Of a DNA stretch of 7,110 bases, positions 5,603 through 7,110 are shown in pieces. The translations under genes were made by a program, and so were the position numbers. Source of the stretch: JAVWGW01 sp036651575 (GTDB lineage: Bacteria; Actinomycetota; Coriobacteriia; Coriobacteriales; Eggerthellaceae); the NCBI GenBank assembly GCA_036651575.1, contig JAVVXN010000061.1, positions 1 through 7,110 on the forward strand, written 5' to 3'. Within the stretch, counting starts at the first letter, position 1; every line of letters begins with the position of its first letter. A model generated the notes under the pieces. The model saw nothing but the letters and a program-made list of their open reading frames with translations. It had not been told where the DNA came from and made no database searches.

Positions 5603-6421
5603 ATGCTCAACGACCTGTATCAACAGCTCAATCCCATAGCTTTTACCGTAGGCATTTTTCCTGTCCGCTGGTATGGTATTGCCTACATCCTCGGTTTTAT
5701 CTGCGCTGGTTTTGTCGTGTATCGTGTCGCGAAACGGTGGAAGATCGAGGTTGATTTTGATTCTCTGCTCACCATTATGCTGTGCGCCATCGTGGGTGTC
5801 ATTGTCGGTGGACGCCTTGGCTACGTGCTGTTTTACGGCACCGGTGATTACCTGGCGAACCCCCTTGAAATATTTATGACCGTAAACGGCGGTATGAGTT
5901 TTCATGGCGGGCTGATCGGCGCCTTGCTGGCGGGCATTGTCGCCGCAAAGATTATTCACATGCCTTATTTTACGCTGGCTGACTTGGGCTGTATCGGTGC
6001 TCCTATCGGATTGTTCTTCGGTCGCTGCGCCAATTTTGTCAACGGTGAATTGTGGGGAGCTCCCACCGATGCTGCCTGGGGCGTTGTGTTTGGTGGCTCG
6101 GCGGGCATGATGCCGCGCCATCCTTCTCAGTTGTATGAAGCGCTGCTGGAGGGTATCGTCATCTTTGTGGTTCTCTACGCGCTTTCCCGCAAGCAGCCGC
6201 CCCGTCCTCGGGGGACGTTTCTGGGGCTATTCCTTGTCATGTATGGTCTGTTTCGCTTTGCCGTCGAATTTGTACGAGAGCCCGATGTGCAGCTGGGTTA
6301 CTTGTGGGGCGGATGGCTTACGATGGGGCAGGTGCTTTCGGTGCCGCTGATCGTGATCGGTCTGGGTATCGTGGTGTATGCGATTAAAATGAAACTTCCT
6401 CAACAGGGTATCGTTAAATGA
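5603..6421 (+). CDS. lgt: Phosphatidylglycerol-prolipoprotein diacylglyceryl transferase (Lgt)
   Basis: Lgt moves the diacylglyceryl group from phosphatidylglycerol to the lipobox cysteine of prolipoproteins, the first step of lipoprotein maturation, in the cytoplasmic membrane. The 272 residues are a normal length and contain about seven hydrophobic segments. Key features are VRWYGIAYILGF near the N-terminus, GGRLGYVLFY (69-78), NGGMSFHGGLIG with the essential His101 (E. coli His103), the Lgt signature GRCANFVNGELWG with Arg141, Asn144 and Glu149, HPSQLYEA (173-180), and FVREPD with Arg225, probably matching E. coli Arg239. The ATG has AGGA (5595-5598) 4 bases upstream, overlapping the stop of the zinc-ribbon gene. 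The stop codon lies inside the palindrome at the dfx promoter. Confidence 0.97.
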   Translation: MLNDLYQQLNPIAFTVGIFPVRWYGIAYILGFICAGFVVYRVAKRWKIEVDFDSLLTIMLCAIVGVIVGGRLGYVLFYGTGDYLANPLEIFMTVNGGMSFHGGLIGALLAGIVAAKIIHMPYFTLADLGCIGAPIGLFFGRCANFVNGELWGAPTDAAWGVVFGGSAGMMPRHPSQLYEALLEGIVIFVVLYALSRKQPPRPRGTFLGLFLVMYGLFRFAVEFVREPDVQLGYLWGGWLTMGQVLSVPLIVIGLGIVVYAIKMKLPQQGIVK

Positions 6422-6440
6422 TACAAACATGGTATCATTT
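6408..6440 (+). promoter_or_regulatory. Operator-like palindrome overlapping the dfx promoter
   Basis: AAATGATAC (6416-6424) and GTATCATTT (6432-6440) are perfect 9-bp inverted arms with a 7-base centre. A further GTATC at 6408-6412 gives three half-sites in alternating orientation, each 12 bases from the next. TGGTATCAT (6430-6438) within it is a TGn-extended -10 (TATCAT, 5 of 6 consensus), so a protein bound here would block RNA polymerase. Transcription would start near 6445. The right arm is not followed by a T run, so an operator is favoured over a terminator. The lgt stop codon (6419-6421) is inside the left arm. Confidence 0.5.
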
Positions 6441-6458
6441 ATGCAAAGAGAGATATAC

Positions 6459-6474
6459 GGTCGAGTAATCGGCC
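6459..6474 (+). promoter_or_regulatory. Leader hairpin with GNRA-type loop before the dfx ribosome site
   Basis: GGTCGA (6459-6464) pairs with TCGGCC (6469-6474), with one G-U pair, around GTAA, a GNRA-type tetraloop. The stem ends 2 bases before AAGGAGG (6477-6483), which lies 7 bases from the ATG at 6491. It could protect the 5' end of the message or place the ribosome site; it does not hide that site. Confidence 0.35.
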
Positions 6475-6490
6475 AGAAGGAGGAACATTC

Positions 6491-6871
6491 ATGAGTCTGC
6501 AATTCTTCAAGTGTCTTCACTGTGGAAACATCGCCGTTAAGCCTTTCGACGCGGGCGTGCCGCTGGTGTGTTGCGGCGACAAGATGGAAGAACTTACCGC
6601 CAACACCGTCGATGCTGCCGTCGAAAAACACGTGCCAGTTGTTACCATCGAGGGGAATGCAGTGCAGGTTGCGGTGGGTAGCGTTGCCCATCCCATGACC
6701 GAAGAGCACTACATCACCTTTGTCTGCCTTGAAACGAAAAAGGGCTATCAAATCGCTCGCTTGACTCCGGCTGACCAACCTGCCGCTTCGTTTGCTGTCG
6801 CTGAAGGCGACGCGCCGGTCGCGGTGTATGAGTACTGTAATCTGCATGGTTTGTGGAAAACCGAGCTGTAA
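6491..6871 (+). CDS. dfx: Desulfoferrodoxin, two-iron superoxide reductase
   Basis: This enzyme reduces superoxide to hydrogen peroxide without making oxygen, a cytoplasmic defence typical of anaerobes and usually fed by rubredoxin. At 126 residues it is the standard two-domain form. The N-terminal desulforedoxin domain has Cys8, Cys11 and the adjacent pair Cys27/Cys28 for Fe(SCys)4 centre I. The C-terminal neelaredoxin domain has EKHVPV (Glu45, Lys46, His47), AHPM (His67), EEHYI (His73) and YCNLHG (Cys116, His119) for the Fe(His)4Cys centre II, so every ligand is present. The near-perfect AAGGAGG site suggests high translation. It has its own promoter overlapping a palindrome, which suggests redox or iron control (inferred). 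A hairpin follows 39 bases after the stop. No rubredoxin or rubrerythrin gene is next to it in this window. Confidence 0.96.
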   Translation: MSLQFFKCLHCGNIAVKPFDAGVPLVCCGDKMEELTANTVDAAVEKHVPVVTIEGNAVQVAVGSVAHPMTEEHYITFVCLETKKGYQIARLTPADQPAASFAVAEGDAPVAVYEYCNLHGLWKTEL

Positions 6872-6910
6872 TCTGACGACACGTTGTGGCGTGAAGTTTG
6901 CGGAAAAACT

Positions 6911-6941
6911 CGTATGGCTCCGGCATTGTCGGGGTCATACG
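6911..6941 (+). terminator. 12-bp hairpin between dfx and the flavoprotein gene
   Basis: CGTATGGCTCCG (6911-6922) pairs with CGGGGTCATACG (6930-6941) through all 12 positions, two of them G-T, around a 7-base loop. No T run follows on the + strand (CTATTATGGG). On the minus strand AGTTTTTCCG would follow, which is closer to a classical terminator, but no minus-strand gene is seen nearby. It may stop dfx messages, or its DNA palindrome may be an operator for the promoter that starts 1 base later. Confidence 0.45.
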
Positions 6942-6942
6942 C

Positions 6943-6948
6943 TATTAT
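6943..6948 (+). promoter_or_regulatory. Possible -10 of a leaderless promoter
   Basis: TATTAT matches 5 of 6 bases of the -10 consensus and lies so that transcription would start at about 6955-6956, the A of the ATG at 6956. No convincing -35 lies at 16-18 bases; TTGTCG (6926-6931) is only 11 bases away. There is no good ribosome site, only GGGA (6949-6952). Confidence 0.35.
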
Positions 6949-6955
6949 GGGATTC

Positions 6956-7110
6956 ATGAAAAATATTGCAATCATAGGTGGGGGTGCCGCCGGTCTTGCG
7001 GCCGCGGTCGCTTCGGCGCGCGCCGGTGCTCAGGTAACGATATTTGAAGCGGCCGATCGCGTGGGGAAGACGATTCTTGCCACGGGTAACGGACGATGTA
7101 ATTTCTCGAA
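6956..7110 (+). CDS. BaiN/HI0933-family FAD-dependent oxidoreductase, N-terminal part
   Basis: Only the first 51 codons are present; the gene runs off the right edge. AIIGGGAAGLAAAVASARAG (5-24) is the dinucleotide-binding GxGxxG-type fold that holds the ADP part of FAD, and IFEAADRVGKTILATGNGRC (29-48) ends in the K-x-LATGNGRCN motif that marks the HI0933/YhiN/BaiN group. Members are about 400 residues long. The name BaiN comes from a proposed role in bile-acid reduction in gut clostridia, but most members have no known substrate, so none is claimed here. An in-frame ATG at 6947 would add three residues (MGF); it overlaps the probable -10 element, so 6956 is preferred. Confidence 0.85.
   Translation, partial: MKNIAIIGGGAAGLAAAVASARAGAQVTIFEAADRVGKTILATGNGRCNFS

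Noticed and set aside
5324..6121. Long minus-strand open frame (265 codons) opposite the zinc-ribbon gene and lgt
   Set aside because: It lies antisense to two well-supported genes, its product is rich in His, Gln, Asp and Arg with no recognisable motif, and no ribosome site or promoter fits. It mirrors the codon bias of lgt.
6227..6847. Minus-strand open frame (206 codons) spanning the lgt end and dfx
   Set aside because: It crosses two real genes and the dfx promoter, with no motif and no start signals.
1..7110. CRISPR array, tRNA, rRNA, insertion sequence, prophage or toxin-antitoxin genes
   Set aside because: No spaced repeat series, cloverleaf-like sequence, transposase motif, terminal inverted repeats or toxin-like small gene pair was found on either strand.

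Overview
The window looks like ordinary chromosome from a moderate-GC, Gram-positive, anaerobic actinobacterium, most plausibly class Coriobacteriia (Eggerthella/Olsenella-like). This placement is inferred from an LCP protein with a LytR_C tail, the PdxS/PdxT route to PLP, a two-iron superoxide reductase typical of anaerobes, a BaiN-type flavoprotein and a small NifU-like scaffold. No marker gene fixes the taxon. All ten supported genes are on the + strand. I see no RNA gene, insertion sequence, CRISPR array or prophage gene.

Layout. Bases 1-163 hold an 11-bp direct repeat, two hairpins and a TATAAT promoter. They are followed by murA (peptidoglycan precursor synthesis) and, 4 bases later, an LCP-family cell-wall glycopolymer transferase-like gene. 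A new promoter then drives a 76-residue NifU-like iron-sulfur scaffold and a 97-residue eight-cysteine protein that I cannot assign. A 187-base gap with a duplicated TTGACT and a probable promoter precedes pdxS-pdxT, which overlap by 7 bases and encode the two halves of PLP synthase. A hairpin region and an extended -10 promoter lead to a 73-residue zinc-ribbon protein, followed after 6 bases by lgt (lipoprotein diacylglyceryl transferase). The end of lgt lies in a regular palindrome that overlaps a promoter for dfx (desulfoferrodoxin). After a 12-bp hairpin, the window ends inside a BaiN/HI0933-type flavoprotein that may be translated from a leaderless mRNA.

How the genes work together. MurA, the LCP protein and Lgt serve the cell envelope. 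The NifU-like protein, the cysteine-rich protein, the zinc ribbon and desulfoferrodoxin bind metal or probably do, and fit an anaerobe that handles iron-sulfur clusters and occasional oxygen. PdxST supplies cofactor. These are separate short transcription units, not one pathway.

Most of the window is standard housekeeping and I see no clear new multi-gene system. The points most worth a second look are the evenly spaced GTATC/GATAC array at the dfx promoter, the LCP protein that lacks several canonical active-site residues, the eight-cysteine protein beside NifU, and repeated close packing of hairpin and promoter. All motif positions were found by eye; no folding, alignment or database search was run.
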